Shown here: positions 1 to 13,285 of the stretch, in pieces
Layout: the number at the start of each line of letters is the position of its first letter
Position numbering within the stretch: the first letter of the stretch is position 1
Assembly: GCA_963969395.1 (NCBI GenBank)
Contig: OZ017797.1
Location: forward strand, 16,864,001 to 16,928,000
DNA: 64,000 bases
DNA from: Pseudoscleropodium purum
Taxonomy: Eukaryota > Streptophyta > Bryopsida > Hypnales > Brachytheciaceae
Direction of reading: 5' to 3'
Notes under the pieces: model-generated
Told to the model about the DNA's origin: nothing
Databases searched by the model: none
Seen by the model: the letters and a program-made list of their open reading frames with translations, nothing else
Program-made: the position numbers and the translations under genes

Positions 1-2590
1 GTGTTGCCCACTAAGTCAGTTTCAAACTTTTTGTAGTATAACTTTTGCTCCTGGGCACCAATTGAAATAAAAATTATATTCCTACATAGATTATCAATTT
101 TTCTATCTTATGGGAAAGTTTCAAAACAATTCACCAAAAATTGAGGTCACAGGGACCTGTCTGAAATCTAATTTGTCTCCCAAGGGGACAATGGGAATTT
201 AGGGGTTAATGTCATGTCCATGTTAAAAAATCTTGTAACCATGTTAAAAAATGTTGTGATTGCATTAGGTGGTAAGATGACCATCATGGAAATATTTTTT
301 TTGCTAGTTTAGGGCCAAAACAGTCTAAAGACTCTTTTCAACCAATTCACTAGTACACTTCAAAATTCATAAAAAATTCATTTTTTGTCCAAAAAATAAA
401 ATTTGAGTTGCTTCCTTCATTTCTCACATGTATCTTCGTATGGAAAAAAAATCTGAATATTTTTGCTAATGGTACTTTTACACCTGGTGTTATATTTTGC
501 GTGGAGGTCAGAGATAATGGAGTCAAATGTTGATGACTATGGAGGTAAGTGGTCTACATGAGTTGCCACCGGTGAGTTGGTGGTTGGCATCTGTGAATAC
601 GTTCTAGAAGACCTGCATGTTTACATATGTCGTGTTTAGAAAACGTGTTTAGAAAGTGGTAAGGTCCATAACTAAGTCCTAGAAAATTGGTTTTCACACT
701 AGATTGGCGGTGTTACAATAACAATAGGGGTTCTTGCCATTTTGTGAAGTGAATGACATGTTGCTGGCTTCAGACATGAGTGCGGAGGGGTCTACTTTGT
801 GTTGATGCAACAGAAGATTTTGTTTACGCGTTGGAAATTCTGCAAATTTCTTGTTGATGTACCAAGCAAGGACTGGAATTGTTAATTAGTGAGCACTTGC
901 ACAATAATGTGTATGTGGTCGGACATGAAGTCTGCGGTTGTTGTGACAATTGAACGAAACAACTGTCTTATGTGTGTGTTGACACCTCGGGTTCCCATGA
1001 TGTACACTAAATATTTTTAACAAATGTAGGCTTACGTTAATTGCCCTCCCCCATCCTCTTTAACTGCGAGTGCTACTTTTTGTTTGAAATCTACGTCGTA
1101 GCAAGTTCTTGCTCCTAAATCAACATTGTTGCAGAACTGCGGCCTTGAATTATGGACTTTGTCTGTAGCTCTTAGTACTGTGGTCTTACTGTCTGCCATG
1201 TCCGCCTCCACATCGGTTTGGTAGTCACAAAACACTACTAGTGTAAATGCCTGTTCTCTCTATGTTTACTGAGAACCTTATATTGTTGCTTGTAATGCTG
1301 GGTGTGAAAGTACCTTAAAGGAGATCACCTATTTCCAATCAGCATCCCATTTCCATAGCAACGGTGGTTTGTTTCCGAAGCATACTGTGCTCTATTTCCA
1401 ATCAATTGGATAGGAGAAATTGATGACTTCTGAAGCATGTTGATTGGCTATATGACTTGTGTTTGGTAAGATGACACATAGCACTGTAGAGAATGAGGAA
1501 TTGCTTGTATTTGGCATGGCTGCAACTGATATTTGGGAAAGTCAATAGTTTTACCCAATAATCACACTCAATTGGTTTATGTCATTGAACTCTTTATTTT
1601 AGGGTTTTTGGCGACATCTTCAAATAGCTCAATTTGGGGTATAATGCCAAATTTTGTTTACAATTTGCTATTATCTATTTAGGTAATGAAGCACTGTCGA
1701 ATTTGAAGCATGTGTTGGTCGGAAATGCAATATTCTATATCACAATTTGAAGATTAACAAAATCTTTCCATTTTAAAATTTATAGTGATTTTGTTTTTTA
1801 GAATGAAGGTCTCTCAAAATATGGAATCCTTATCAAATGTATTTCTAGATATGGGAAAATTATCCCTTCATTTTTTCAATGCTATAGAAAGGCCGATTTG
1901 CTTTAGTGATCGAAAATGGGTGATCATCTTGATAATGGCAACATGACAGACTACTCATTTTGCCTATCATAGGCAAATTTACCTTAAGGTAGGTACACCC
2001 AAATGTGCTACTTACCTTAAACTGCCATTTACACCATGTATATATCTTCAAAGTCAATTTTGTACCTATGTGGAAGAAATGCTTTTAGAACCAAACTTTG
2101 TTACTTAATAACTTTTGCATATAATATCCAAATGCCATGTTCTCTGGTGTGTTGGAACCTCCTTTCACTTGCCAACAAGAACATATGATAATCTAACCAG
2201 CCTAAGAATAGCAAATAGGCCCAGTAGCAAAAAGTGGGGTTTTGGGAGTACCTACCTTATACTCCTTTTCATTTACAGGGCGAAACTCAGGACAGGCGTG
2301 CGTGCAAAAATTTGCCCCCGCGGAACCCCGAAACCGCCTGGGACTCACTCAGTTGAGGGTCGGCGATGACATTCCTCATCCATTTGTCCTCCACCTTCAT
2401 CCGTGAACTGTCTCGGAGAGTTGCCGGGCAACGCTTGAAGCTCCACTCGACTAAGTTGGGCTCTACCGAACTCGCAACTTGAACCAATATTTCCTGTAGA
2501 AATCACCACCAACTAAACTGAACGCTGCATTGTGAAAATTTGAAGGAGATTAAAGGGCTTCTACTCCCGTCTGCTGCTTTTCGAAATCGA
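1..2590. other. AT-rich intergenic DNA, no gene seen
   Basis: This stretch upstream of the AATF-like gene holds only short open frames with no recognisable protein motif. It is AT-rich with many A and T runs. A slightly GC-richer patch lies at about 2290-2480. I see no tRNA, intact transposon or terminal repeats. Confidence 0.6.
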
Positions 2591-2591
2591 A

Positions 2592-2940
2592 TTCGATAAA
2601 GCCTTCTTGCGTAGGGTTTGGAATTTTGCTGCGCTTTGGAGGTCAGTGGAATTTGGTTTCGGGAGCTTTGCAGACTGAAAGGTCATGTTTCTGTTTTCTG
2701 CTTTCCATCAAAGAAGTGGTTTTCGTTATGGTGAATTTCTGCGAAGCCCAGGGTTTAACCAGGATATTAGGGTTTAAGGGTTCTGAGTTCGATTCAACCT
2801 TCTTGTGTACGGTTTGGAAATTTTCAACGCTTCGAAGATGAATAGAATATTTCTCTGCGTATTTTAAATTGAAAGCTCATGTATTGTCTGCATTCCGTGA
2901 ATGAATAGGTTTCCTCTATCGTGAATTTAGGGTTTAACTA
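2592..2940 (+). repeat. Imperfect tandem duplication in AATF gene leader
   Basis: Two diverged copies of a segment of roughly 150-195 bp lie head to tail just upstream of the AATF-like start codon. Copy 1 begins near 2592 and copy 2 near 2788, so the period is about 196 bp. Both copies share, in the same order, a TTCGAT..A..CCTTCTTG block, a GGTTTGGAA block, a GAAAG.TCATGT block and a TGGTGAATTT / CGTGAATTT block, each ending in AGGGTTTAAC. The segment probably belongs to the promoter or 5' UTR. Confidence 0.7.
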
Positions 2941-2953
2941 GGGTTTAGGGTTT
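2767..2953 (+). promoter_or_regulatory. Three telo-boxes upstream of AATF-like gene
   Basis: Exact TTAGGGTTT motifs (reverse of AAACCCTAA) occur at 2767-2775, 2927-2935 and 2945-2953; the last lies 28 bases before the ATG. A fourth, partial AGGGTTTA is at 2750-2757. Telo-boxes near the start site are an established feature of plant genes for ribosome biogenesis and translation, which fits the predicted function of this gene. Regulatory activity is inferred from position only. Confidence 0.6.
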
Positions 2954-2981
2954 TCAGGACTTGAGAGGACCGAGGTCAGCA

Positions 2982-5900
2982 ATGGGGCGTGTGGCAGATG
3001 GCGATGTCGGTATGGGGGAGTCCGACGAGGAAGCACAGCATCTGAATGCTTATAGTTCTGGAGATGACGGCGACTCGGAATTCGACGACGCTGTTATTCC
3101 TTTGTGAGTTTCTTATCGTTTTTTTCTTGATATGGAGCTTCTTGATACGGATTTGATTGGTTGCGAATTAGCGACACAATATTTGAGATTATTTCTGTAG
3201 TGAGCGGTATGATTTGTTTTTGAGGGCGGTATCCAGTGTTACCAGAATTAGACTTGTTTTGTTTCATTTTGCAATTTCTAGTTTAGTTACAGTTTAATGT
3301 CTTTTCAATCTTTGTCTGTGAACTTACAGCTTAAGAACATAGCCTCTGAAAACAGATCCGCAAATTAATAAAAAATAAAAAATTCGGAAATGGAGTAACT
3401 GAATATTTTCTATTCTGGTAACCTTGACGGGATCGTGGTTTAGGGTTATTCACACACTGGAGTCAGGGACAGAGAATTCAATTTACATAGAACCTCCTGT
3501 TGTCTGAGTATCGGTTTTCTAACTAATTACTTCGAATAAACCTTTATGCTGATATATTTGTTTTTTCTTTTCGTTCATATGTGTTAGAAATGAGGATGGG
3601 CGACTTCGAATGCGGTCCGACATTAATATGGAAGGACCTGCCTACGTTGGTAAGAAGAGCAGCCGATCCGCTGTCTTCGAAAGCACTGATGAGAGGAAGC
3701 CGGAGATGAAGGAAGTTGTCTTTACCGATGACGAGGACGACGAGGACGACGACCTCCATTTGGTATCACACATGAGCTCTTCTGTTTGTCGTTTGCGTTT
3801 GAATTGTGGTCAAATCATTGGTAGCACGAACGTTAGAGGAAGTTTCTGAATTATCTCGTGGTAGATTGAATGTTGGTGTTGGCATGTACATTGTGAAGTT
3901 AGGGAATGTAGACAACGATCTGGATCGAGAATATGAGGAGCTTCGCAAGCAAGAAGAGTAAGATCCCCAATTCCCCACCTAGTGGTTTTCATTTCCTGCC
4001 AACTTGTACACAACTTTTCTGCTTCACTAGAGAAATTGAAGTCCAGGTCTTTGTCTAACCAGGTGTGGTCTACTCTTCGCTGATTTGATACAAGGGCCTT
4101 GTCTTCATGAGGATGACTTTTTTCCTCGTTGAGGTGATTTTGATTGTTCTTGAAATGCTTGTAGAAAGAGTTCAGAATCGAATATCTCTCGCTTGTTCGA
4201 TCTGGCTAGCTTGGGTGCATGCCTTACTGAAAACCTACACTGTCTGAAGGAGTCTGAAGTAGATAGAGACTTTTTTTTATTGATGGTTACTAACATAGTG
4301 CGGCCGTTATTGGTGTGATTGGGAAAACAGAGAACTGGTCAACAAACTGAAACGAAAACGTACGGATGATCAGGGAAAGGGCGACTCTGTGCGCCATCAG
4401 AAGGTGAGGGCTTTTTTGCTGGCAGTTTTTTCTTCCTTAGATTGGCCATGTTTTTAAGCGTGCGTGTGTAGTAATGCTGGAATGATTTTTCTTCTGTGCC
4501 TTATAGTCATTCATTTGAGCTCTTTGGGAATATGGGCTGTAGGTTTTGTGGGACAGAGCCTTGGAGATGCGAATTTCCATGCAGAAGTTGGTAGCAGGTG
4601 CCAATCAACTGCCAGAGGTATTTTACTATGCATTTATCAGTTCATCTGGAGCAACGTGATTTGCCAGTACCTCAATTCATTAGCTAGGTGTTTTCACCAC
4701 CTTCATCGGACAAGGGAGGTTTTGGAGTGTGGGCCACCTAATGTTGACGCACTCTCATTAAGGCGCTCACACTGGATATTGGATGCAGATGCAAGCCAAG
4801 CATGCTCTTCTCGAAAGTGATGATCAATCTGAGAAGGCATATGATTCTTTAACCAAGTCCGCTGTAGCTGCTCTTAATTGCTTTTTGGAATTGAAACAAG
4901 TAAGTATCCTTGCCCAGGAATCACTAATCTGCTTGAATATCATTGAACGCGATTCTTTTCGTTTAAACTCACTTGTGTGACTGTAGGCGACAATGTGGGA
5001 CCTTATTTTACTGAGTTTATCCCGGAGTACTACACTTAATTCATTGCTCTTTTCAATGTTGCGTTGTTGAACTTATGATAGGTACTCGTTGAACAAAATA
5101 GCGCAATTGCAGAGTCTGCTGCTGCAAATGAGAATGGTATGTGCGGTCAATCACTTCTTATTCTTGTTAGGCTTGTGTTGACGACAAAGTGAATGTATCC
5201 ATGGATATGTCTTTGTTCTTGTCTATTTGAACCAATTTTAATTTGATTGATGATGCATGTATTGTGAATCAGCTGAAAAGCTTGGAAAGAGCAGAGAGAC
5301 TGAAACAAAAGGAGAGACACAGGATGATTCGTTTGATTCACTTTGGAATCGCATGGATGCCATATATTCAGGGTAAATATTTGCGTTTAGTTCTTGCTTC
5401 TCCTGGTTGGTTTGTATGCTAACATTGGAGGTTTATTTCTGTGTCTTCTTCGCTGTGTGCTTTTTATAATTAAGTACTTCTGGCAACTAAATGATATTTC
5501 AGCGAGCCCTTTTATAAGTTCAGGTGCTTCTGTTGTTCCATCTTATCTGATGTCGTGTGGCGCGTAAGCAGAATAACTCCTTATCGGAATTCTTCAGTGG
5601 ATAGATGGCAACGGAAGACTCAATTGGCAACAGGTGCAGCTGCTGTGAAGGGTAGATTTCAAGCTTTTAACCAGGTAAACTTCAGTGACTGCAGCTTTTA
5701 AATTAATGGTGTTGGCTGTCGTGAAGTACTTACCAACTAACAATTCCTCTTTTGTGTTTATCCAGAGCATATCTCAGCAGCTTGCTTTAGCCTTGAGAAA
5801 CCCTACCCAACTAATTGCAAGCATTCGTTCAAGCAAGTCAAAGGACCAGGTACAAACTCTCACAAGTTTGCTACCATCCTTACCCGTCTTTATTCTGTGT

Positions 5901-7256
5901 TGTATGCATGGGCATAAGAAAGTCGTGCTTCGTAGTTCTGCCCAAGGCATAGCTCTGTTAGTAGTAGAAGTCTGCTCCGTTAATACTGAACTTCTAGATT
6001 ACTCGCCTTAGAGGGTATTGTTTCCATAACTTCTCACTGTCTTGGCAGGCAACTCCTGGTTTGGTGGATGATAGTGGTGCGTCTGAGCCTGCATCTGATG
6101 TCCCTAATGAAGAGGTAGGTCATAAACTTGAAGAAGCAATCAATCCATATTCAAATATGACCGTTGTGTAGCTCACAAATCCAGATTCATATGATCGCCA
6201 TCGTTATTCCTCTAATGCTCTCCTACTATTATATGTTGTATTTTGGGAGGAACGCTAACTGTTCTTCCTATTTTTTGTAGGCAAGTACCTCTAATCTTGA
6301 GATGGTTGATGATTCTGAATTCTATCAACAGCTACTAGTTGAATTCTTGGAGACCTCTAATCCAGGTGGACTTGGTAAGTTTATTTTAACATCTGCATTC
6401 TTTTTCGTTGTTAGAGTATATTCTCCGAAAGATCAAACTCGATATCTGTTGTGACTGCGATATATATTTCCTGTATGTTCGTGAACCACGCGTTCTGAGT
6501 TCCAGCTAGCATGAGAGTTGAAATCTGTGAAATCTCGCATAGATCTGTCAATCTATTCGATGAAGTTTCGGTATGGTGGGTGCCACTGAGGTGGCGATTT
6601 GAAGCATTAGTTCTATGTATTTTGGGAATCAGTGGGAGTTGTTTATCGATCAGATCGTGTTCTTTACGTGCAGGAGGGATCCAGCGAAGGCAACATACAA
6701 AGAAAAGGAAGGTTGTGGATCGTCGTGCATCTAAAGGAAGAAAAATCCGGTAATATGTCAATTCTATACACAGCATCCGTGCACTGTTATCTAATTTTTG
6801 CTAACCTCCTACTATTATGTGGTTTTCTTCTTGGTATCTGGGGTCTTTATTGCACGTCTGAGTAGGTGGAGGGTTGAACAAACTAGAAGATCCATTTCTG
6901 GTGTGATCATGCTTTGTTTGAAGACTGTCTCTTTCCATGTTTCCATTGTGTCCTACTTCCTCTGAAGCATCGCAATTTAAGAGCAGCTGCTATGTGACCA
7001 TGAAATTAATCATACTTCATAGCCTATGCCTCAAGTGACAGCTGGTGAGTCTTATTGCCGTATATACGTGGATGATATTCCCTGGTTCAGTGCTTGATAG
7101 GTCCGTCATTTTGATGATTCTTTTTTGCCTATATGCAGGTACAATGTTCTTGAGCCTTTGGTGAATTTCATGGCTCCTGAACCCATGGAACTGCCCCCAA
7201 TGACATCTAAACTCTTCTCCAACTTATTTGGGCAGCAGGCAACTCCTGTTTCATGA
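2982..7256 (+). CDS. AATF/Bfr2/Che-1-like ribosome biogenesis protein
   Basis: I assembled 14 exons, all with GT-AG introns and frame kept throughout: 2982-3103, 3588-3762, 3899-3957, 4331-4403, 4543-4617, 4789-4899, 5082-5136, 5273-5372, 5572-5674, 5766-5849, 6049-6114, 6281-6374, 6674-6749 and 7139-7256. They encode 436 residues. The N-terminus is acidic, with a Glu/Asp run near residue 90. A VLWDRALEMRISMQKL block at about 144-159 matches the AATF leucine-zipper-containing domain. The C-terminus has a FYQQLLVEFLE block, then a basic DRRASKGRKIRY stretch and LVNFMAPEP, typical of the TRAUB domain. In yeast and animals this nucleolar family acts in early 40S assembly; the same role here is inferred. 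The ATG chosen is the first in frame after the telo-box leader. The ending FGQQATPVS just before the stop also matches the family. Confidence 0.92.
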
Positions 7257-8245
7257 GATAGGATTTTATGAGAAAAGGATTCCTATTTATCATTGTAGGT
7301 GGGTCTTGCTTGCCCTGCCAAGATTGCAGTTTTAGTTGTTCGATCGCAGGTAGCCTGCACTGAGTTAGACGGCCTGCTTAGATATTTTTCAGCCCATTTG
7401 TTAACCCTTATGCTTAGAGTGCTGAAACATTCCAATCTTGCATCAGTCACAACCTTGATTAGAATGCACTCGAGAGCCGCTCAATGTTGTTGCATCTTCT
7501 ACACATTGTTTGTATTTTAGTGAATGTTAATGACAGAACACCAATGTGACTTGTAGACTTAACCCTCTCTAATTGTAGTTACAAATTCCTTGCATTCCCG
7601 AGAGTCTTGCACATATGATCGGACATCTTTCATGCCATTAGAGTGCGCATCAGAGGCGTGAACACATCATAGTGCATTTAGAAGCCCACTGGGCCCCCCT
7701 TGGGCAGTGCAAAGTCGAGCATATTGTATATCAATCAGCAGTCATCACACTTCAGTCCATCACATTATAATAAGCCAAAATTGTATTTGATCTCAAGTCG
7801 TGAATCCGAGCACTATGAACAAAATTTCCCGTGACCATTCTGGTCCTGTTCAATTCTCCCGTACCTACAATCTCTTGTAGCTCTACCTAATCAAAATTTG
7901 TTGAGCTGAGGTTTCTGCTTCTGCTACTTGTAGGGCTTGACAGAGTTTGTGAAGTCAGCCTCATAACTATCATACTTTTCGAAATGTATGAAGTCAGTTC
8001 CGTGGGATTTTGAATCCCAAAATCTCATACTGAAATCCTACCGGTTGACCTCTCGGAGAGATTTTAAAAGAGCGTTTCCCGAATTGACTCCATTTGTAGG
8101 GGTATTTTATCTCCGTATCCCCTCCCATGAATGACTTCCATTATATGAGTACAAGTCTTAGACTCCCCGGTTAGGAATTCTAACAGTCTCTCCTACGAAT
8201 TAACTCAAATCTCGGAGCAGAAGCCTTGAGCTGTGACTACCCCTA
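7257..8245. other. Intergenic DNA between two convergent genes
   Basis: The AATF-like gene (+) and the NPF gene (-) converge here, so the interval should hold both 3' UTRs. I see no coding signal: the short open frame at 7299-7520 has no recognisable motif. Confidence 0.5.
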
Positions 8246-11200
8246 TTATGAATGACTAGTTTCTACATTTTGTGACGAAACCGGCCTGACATGCGCTGAC
8301 TTATAAATGTACCCCCGCGCACACCACACAAAAACCAGGGTATTGACCAAACTCAGAATGGCCAGAAGCCAGTAGAAGTAATCCATGTGACTACGATTGA
8401 GGTTATTCCCAATCCAACCGCCGTTGGAATCATACGTGATTTCCGTCACAATCGACACCAAGAGACTACTCACAAAGCTGCCCACCGCCACGGTACTGAG
8501 GTACAGGGCATTGCCCAAGCTGCGCATGGAGTCCGGCGCCTGGTCCAGGAAAAACTCCATCTGACCAACACTGATGAACACTTCACAAATGCCTGTCAAC
8601 ACGTACTGCGGCAGCAACCAGAAGATGGACATGGATACTTGGCCGGAATCCAAAACGCCATTCTCATTCGCAACTCGCAAACGCCGCATCTCCACCCCTG
8701 CAGCCACTGCAATGGACAAGCTGGAGAGGATCTGCCCCACCCCTATGCGTTGCAGTAACGTCAACCCTCTGATATCCCCTGTGATACCGCGCACAAAGGG
8801 CACGAAATACTTGTCATACAGAGGCAGGAAAATGCAAATGGTAGCCGTGATGAAGAGCGGCATGGACGCGGCAGGAATCTCGAAGTTGGGGCCCATGTGA
8901 CGGTCCATGGTGGTGCCTTGGTTCAGGAACAAGGTGCCCACTTGCGCAAATACGGCCGAGAACATGAGATTGGTCCACCAGATGGGCAGCATTCGCACCA
9001 GGAGCTTCACTTCCTCCACTTGCGTCACGGTGCAAAGCTCCCATGGGCTCGGACTGCTGCTGCTTCCTTCCCCTTTGCTCATGCTTCCTGGCTCGGTAGG
9101 TCGCACAGCTGCCTTGTCGAGGAACCTGTGACATAGGTAAGTACTAAATAAAAAATCTGCACTAGCAACGAAGATTAGATTCTGTGACATAGGCATTCAT
9201 ATGTACACTTTAGAAGCAAAAGGGTTTTTAGACAGGTTCAGGAATTTTTGACCATCATACAAGGATTATTCCTCAAAATTCAAGGGGGATTCCCTCATGG
9301 TCACAATGATTATACAAGGGTTCCCTATGAATCGTGGCAAGGACTCTTCATGTGTCGGGGAGACGATCATTGCGCCCATACGAAGATCTCCCTATAATTA
9401 AGAAAGAAGACACTTTTTATGATGTCGACTAAAAATCCCTGAAAACACCGACAGCATCTTCGTTCTGATATAGTTTCATTTAAGTAATAAGTAAGGGTTC
9501 TGCAATGCATCATATCCAACTGCAAGGGTACGATCGATGGAAAAGAGATATGACTCGGTTTTGCTGTTCCGTTACTCCACAGCTCGGATATATGGAATCA
9601 TTACAGCATTGAAGTCGACACTGGCAGTGAAGGTTACTACACTCAAACTTCTTCATTATGCCCTCCTCTAAAATAACATTCAAGAATATCCAGCACACTT
9701 GCCACACCATCATTCACATGACCTTAGCGCAATTTCACACGTTCAAACTATGTCGGGATCCCGGGTGGAAGAAGTTGGAGTGCAATTGTGACATAGGCAT
9801 GGGGTTGTCAGAAAATCATCATATCCCAGCAATCAACTGCAAAGAACAAAACACGGATGGAAAAAGAGAGCCATAACGAAGCTTTGCAGTTGATCATTAC
9901 CTAGAATGCATGGAAGAGGAGTAGTACTGTTGAGACATGCGCAGACACTGAGAGAGGGTAGTGCGCGTTGATTGATGGGGATCAAGCCGACGATGACGAC
10001 GCTCTTGAAGATTCAAACTGAAAGCAATCCACCACCCAAAAAGAATGAGTTCAGAAAGGACCATGACAAAGTGCACCAACCAAAGACTTACTGCAAGCTG
10101 GAGGTATGGGGAAGTCTCCTCCAGAAAGCAGAGGAGGCATCCTTCTCCTCCACTTCATACAACAAACCAGAGTTCGAAGGGACAGCAGTGTTCCATTTCC
10201 TCACCGCCGAGCACACCACCTGCGCCACACGCGTCAAGGGGCTCCCCGAAGGAATCTGGTGTCGGTAGATGGGTGTCCCCAGCAAGTACGCCAAGGTGGC
10301 TAACCCGGTGATGGCCGTGGGCACGCCATAGCCCCACGCCCACCCCACATTGTCTTGCACGTACACCAGAATGCTCACCGACAGCATGGTGCCGAAGCTG
10401 ATGCTCACGAACCACCAGTTGGGGAACGACATCTTGCGCCGCGCCTCCTGCGCGTCGTTGTGGTCGAACTGGTCGCCCGCGAACGCCGTGACGCAAGACT
10501 TGATCCCGCCCGCTCCCAACGCCATCAGGTAGAGCGAGAAGTAGAAGAAGCAGATCTGCGTAGTGGAGGCTTTCTGGCAGGGAGAGAGGAGCGTGGTGTC
10601 GCAGACGGGAGGTTTTAGCAACGGGAGCGACACTGACATGGTCACACAGACCAGCGACTGCAATGCAAGCCAAGCCAAGCCACAAAGTAGGGTTAGGATT
10701 TACACAGGAGTCGCTGGAATCAACGCCTGCAACTTCCATCTTCGGACAAAACTCGCCTTGTGGTGCATTTGAATTCTTCAACGATGTGGAAATTGTCCCT
10801 CAACTGGCTAATGATTTTAGCGTTGGAAACTGAACTTCCTGTTATGTGATGGGATACTTATCTTACATCCTACCAACGGTGACGACTCTGCTGCCCTTGA
10901 ATTGAAAAAATTGAGAGAGGATAGGGTTTCAAAGTTTCCACTACTATTGCCCTCTCCTACTGATCTTACCATTCATACTGCGCAAGCACTCTAAACCTAC
11001 GCTGATGGATTCGAGACATACCAAGAAATAGCAGCACGAGAATCCCGTGATGGTCCAGTACCGTCCCAGGAACGCATCCGCCACAAAGGCGCCCAGCAGC
11101 GGCGTCATGAACGTGGTGCCGCCCCAGTTGTTCACATTCTTCGCCGAAGTTGACACATCTTCATGCAGCACCGTGGTCAGGTAGATGACCAGGTTAGAGG

Positions 11201-11423
11201 AGATGGCGTAAAAGGCCACTCTCTCGCACACTTCGCAGCCAAAGATGAGGCAGCACGCTCGCCAGTTGCCGGATCGTGACTTCACGCACGGGGTGCCGTG
11301 AATGTCCACCGCTCCGTCACTCACCCTAGCCAAGTCCTCCGCCTTCGCCGTCCCCTCGTAGTTGCCCTTTGCTCCTTGTGAGGTCTGCCCGGGAATCGGA
11401 GCATTCGAGTCCTCCAGGAGCAT
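8246..11423 (-). CDS. NPF (NRT1/PTR) family proton-coupled transporter
   Basis: Three coding exons on the minus strand: 11423-11022, 10657-10092 and 9125-8246, with introns that keep the frame (phase 0, then phase 2). The product is 615 residues, normal for plant NPF proteins, which have 12 membrane spans and a central cytoplasmic loop. Visible family marks are DGAVDIHGTP and SGNWRAC near residues 36-57, the proton-coupling ExxER motif (EVCER) at 64-68, FLGRYWTI, the LYLMALGAGGIKSCVTAF stretch with GDQFD, and FLDKAAV at the second splice junction followed by LLVRMLPIWW. The family moves nitrate, peptides, hormones or glucosinolates with protons across plasma or vacuolar membranes. I cannot assign the subfamily or substrate. 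The start is the first ATG after a probable 3' splice site in the 5' UTR. Confidence 0.92.
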
Positions 11424-12287
11424 CTCCCTGCCAGGTTACAAAAAACCTATGATGCATGATCGAAACAGAGGTCCTCATAACTGCTCTTAAACCCTAATAA
11501 AACGAAGAGTTCAATCGATCGCATTGCGGAAGATGTGATCCAGATGGAGCAAATCTTATATTACCAGAATCAGCAAAGAACATTGTATGTGTTGATCAAA
11601 GATTAAATAAAATTCGACAAAAAGAGAATCCTTAATTGACCTACTCAAAACTGCTCAATAAAAGTGAGACCTAATTTCGGCTTCTTGATCGATTAGGGGT
11701 TTGCATACAACTGAACTGAAATTGCTGATCTCGAAGTGGAGTTGTGGTGGTTGTGTTTACAATTTTAGGTCTTGCACTGGCTCGGGCATCATTGCTGAAC
11801 TCCTGGGAGCTGTCTGCCGGGTGGCAGACAGTGCAATTTATCACTTCTTTCGTAATTTTCTGCAATCTTCTGCAAGAGGTTTGGTGTCGGTCATAAAATT
11901 CGAGAGCAGCTAGGTCGTGCACTGACACCGAAGAATTGATACCATCACTAGCAAGTGCGTTGTGCCTGTGCCACATGGGGCGGCATTGCTTGCTTACATT
12001 TCGAATCCTGAACGCAACATATCAACCGCGCATTCTCAGATCAAATCTTCTCGATTAAATCAACTTCCAATTATTATTAACCTGAATCCTTAAAACAGCA
12101 CAGCCTAAATATCGAGATTGCGCATACATCTCTTGGTCCGCAAACGCATTGAGTTGAAGATCGATCGAGGCTGTCTAGAAAGCCTGTTTCATGAACACTG
12201 TGGAGAATAAAACAATCGACAATTCTACAGTGAGAGTACGTGAAGTGGTGGTGCAGGTGCAGGAATGTAGGCTGCGTTATTACTCAC

Positions 12288-12400
12288 AGTTTCGATCTCC
12301 GAGTTCGCTTGGAGAATCGATGCCAATGGCGATGGACAGAGATTGAATTGAAGATTTGCAACTGATAGCTATAGCTCACTCGGAGAACGGAGAATGCGCG
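12288..12400 (-). other. Probable 5' UTR exon of the NPF gene
   Basis: Read on the minus strand, a GC-richer segment ends in a consensus donor (ACT|GTGAGT, intron starting at 12287). A matching acceptor (GGCAG|GGAG) sits four bases before the NPF ATG, at 11428. An 860-bp intron in the 5' UTR would therefore join them. The upstream edge at about 12400 is a guess; no ATG is seen in the exon. Confidence 0.4.
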
Positions 12401-13285
12401 CGACGCTTGCCCACCCGGATGCTCTCATGGACCTTTCCTTTGACGACTTTTAACAAATTGAGGCGTTTATCTAGAGACACATAGAGGCACACCCTTTCAT
12501 TCTCACATAGGTTTCTTCAATCGCATCAGTCCCTTCACAGTCGCAGCTTAGAAATCAGGACAATAGCCGCAAAGCAGGTTGAACTTCCATGTACATATCA
12601 TGTTGAAAACTCATCTTGATGCTTTGTGATTAGATACTCAATTTTCAATTTCAGTCTTCCAGCACTGGTGGCTCATCTTCCTCAAATTTGATACTGAATT
12701 GCAATTTCATACTTCCAACTACGGTAATTCAACTTCCTCAAATTTGAAAATTGAGAGAGGAAGTTCACAAGTATATATTGGTAACCCAACTCTTTATCTC
12801 CTCCTATTGGTCCATTCATTTCAAAGTTGAAAGCGTTCACCAGTAACATTTGCCTCCTAAACTTCTGAAAGCCATCCCACTGACAAATGAAAAAGACTTT
12901 GTCCGTGGTTTACAACTATCTAGTCTAGTACAACAACACGTACCACTTTCGAGATTATTTACTAGTGATTTTGAGCACATCAATTGGACATTCGGTCACA
13001 AGACACAGGAGTGACATCAAAGGAATAAATTGCCATGATGAATGAGGTCAAGTTTACTTGTTAACTCTGCTGAATTATATGGTCTTTTACTTATCAAAAT
13101 ATGATCAGATTACAGGAGTATGGTCAACCAAGTTGACCCCAAAAAACGACAGAATAAGAAAATTCAAGCATTTATCGTCAAACCAGGACAACTACAACTA
13201 CAGTACAGTAAGTACAATACTCTTCGAAAGAGTCGATCTTCCAAAGATAGCAAAGCATCGATCTTCGGTTGAAATATACTAAAAA
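12401..13285. other. Intergenic DNA, no gene seen
   Basis: AT-rich DNA between the 5' end of the NPF gene and the 3' end of the STIG1-like gene, both on the minus strand. It should contain the NPF promoter and the STIG1-like 3' UTR. The only open frame (13058-13282) looks random. Confidence 0.5.

Noticed and set aside
8387..9136. Several plus-strand and minus-strand frames over the NPF third exon
   Set aside because: They are shadows of the NPF coding sequence, which alone carries family motifs and fits the splice phases.
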